From an uncultured bacterium (GTDB lineage Bacteria; Acidobacteriota; UBA890): a DNA stretch of 7,188 nucleotides. Under the pieces are notes generated by a model that was not told the origin of the DNA, made no database searches, and saw only the letters and a program-made list of their open reading frames with translations. Below are positions 6,564 to 7,188 of this stretch, piece after piece. Each line of letters starts with the position of its first letter. Position 1 is the first letter of the stretch. A program made the translations under genes and the position numbers. The stretch is taken from assembly GCA_937922775.1 (NCBI GenBank), contig CALAKE010000200.1:1-7188 (forward strand), read 5' to 3'.

Positions 6564-7078
6564 TTGAGGCCCTCTTCCGCCAGCCGTCGCGTGAGTTCTT
6601 CTCCCTGGCTGGTGACTTTCTCGACCTGAGCGGCACGATTGGCCGCTAGCCTGTCGGCCAGCTCGGCGTCACCCAGGGCCAGGATGCGCGCGGCGAGTTG
6701 GGCAGCGTTGACTGCTCCCGATTTCCCGACTCCCATCGTGGCAACCGGAACTCCTCCGGGCATCTGGACTGTGGCCAGGAGGGCATCGAGCCCAGCCAAC
6801 GACGAGGCCACTAGGGGCACACCGATAATCGGCAGCGCGCTGTGAGCAGCGAGAGCTCCGGCCAGATGTGCGGCCGCTCCGGCCCCCGCGATGAGGAGTT
6901 GAAGGCCGCGATCGGCTGCCTGACTGGCAAACTTCGCGACCACGTCAGGGCAGCGGTGTGCCGACATCACTTGAACCTCGAAGGGAATCTCATAGCTTTT
7001 CAGCACACGGACGCATTCGAGCATGATGTCGAGGTCGGAGAGGCTTCCCATAACTACTGCAACTTTGGGTGTGCTCAT
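6560..7078 (-). CDS. purE: N5-carboxyaminoimidazole ribonucleotide mutase (PurE, class I)
   Basis: Cytosolic enzyme of de novo purine synthesis; converts N5-CAIR (made by PurK) to 4-carboxy-AIR. At 172 residues it is full length. Seen: VAVVMGSLSDLD at 6-17 (phosphate-binding GS-x-SD); VMSAHRCP at 37-44 with catalytic His41, where most homologues have SAHRTP; IAGAGAAAHLAG at 63-74 with His71; IIGVPL at 84-89; and MPGGVPVATMGVGKSGAVNAA at 106-126. The AGAGAAAHL motif places it in class I, so a purK is expected elsewhere; it is not in this window. ATG 7078 has AAGG at 7086-7089 with a 7-nt spacer and overlaps the purD stop by 4 nt (ATGA), implying coupled translation. It converges on rlmN, and the two TAG stops interlock in the palindrome CTAG at 6560-6563, leaving no space for a terminator between the genes. 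Confidence 0.98.
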   Translation of the reverse strand: MSTPKVAVVMGSLSDLDIMLECVRVLKSYEIPFEVQVMSAHRCPDVVAKFASQAADRGLQLLIAGAGAAAHLAGALAAHSALPIIGVPLVASSLAGLDALLATVQMPGGVPVATMGVGKSGAVNAAQLAARILALGDAELADRLAANRAAQVEKVTSQGEELTRRLAEEGLN

Positions 7079-7188
7079 GAGTTTGCCTTGAGGTCGCGAT
7101 GGCCGATATCTCGGCGGTAGTGTTTGCCTTCGAACTCGATCCCGTCGATGGCCGAGTAGGCCACGGCTAGGGCGTCATCGAGCGAATC
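7075..7188 (-). CDS. purD: phosphoribosylamine-glycine ligase (GAR synthetase), C-terminal 37 codons only
   Basis: The frame enters from the right edge and ends in TGA at 7077-7075. The visible tail reads, in part, AVAYSAIDGIEFEGKHYRRD, then IGHRDLKANS. The pattern AY-x3-I-x2-I-x-F-x-G-x2-YR-R/K-DIG-x-R is the characteristic C-terminus of PurD, the ATP-grasp ligase that joins glycine to phosphoribosylamine in de novo purine synthesis. The ATGA overlap with purE supports a purine operon. Only the last few percent of the protein is visible, so nothing can be said about its catalytic domain or start. Confidence 0.9.
   Translation of the reverse strand, partial: DSLDDALAVAYSAIDGIEFEGKHYRRDIGHRDLKANS

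Overview
This window looks like ordinary chromosomal DNA from a Gram-negative (LPS-producing) bacterium with fairly high GC (low 60s percent by eye). It is almost entirely protein-coding. All eight genes match well-known families, and I see no mobile element, CRISPR array, tRNA, rRNA or phage gene. The gene order (kdtA, lpxK, lpxL-like, waaF, heptose kinase) together with the strong Leu-Glu CTC-GAG codon habit would fit a high-GC lineage such as Acidobacteriota or a deltaproteobacterial group. That placement is a guess and the window does not settle it.

Positions 1 to about 5,286 (minus strand) hold an LPS inner-core and lipid A gene run. Read in transcription order it is: Kdo transferase (kdtA/waaA), lipid A 4'-kinase (lpxK), a late acyltransferase of the LpxL/HtrB family, an ADP-heptose transferase of family GT9 (waaF-like), and a heptose-7-phosphate kinase (hldE/rfaE1 kinase domain, cut by the left edge). 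The first four are packed very tightly: a 15-nt gap, then a 1-nt TAGTG overlap, then a 4-nt ATGA overlap. This implies one translationally coupled transcript. A near-consensus sigma-70 promoter (TTGACG, 17 nt, TATAAT) sits just before kdtA and is the likely driver. A second, weaker copy of the same layout lies in the 90-nt gap before the heptose kinase. Together these enzymes phosphorylate and acylate lipid A, add Kdo, and make and attach heptose.

Positions 5,374 to 5,441 form a short divergent intergenic region. The plus-strand gene rlmN (5,442 to 6,563) follows; it encodes the radical-SAM adenosine C2-methyltransferase of 23S rRNA and tRNA.

Positions 6,560 to 7,188 (minus strand) carry the end of a purine operon: the last 37 codons of purD, overlapping by 4 nt (ATGA) with a complete class I purE. 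The purE and rlmN stop codons overlap tail-to-tail inside a 4-bp CTAG.

I found no candidate for a previously undescribed system. The points worth a second look concern promoters, start codons and gene packing.
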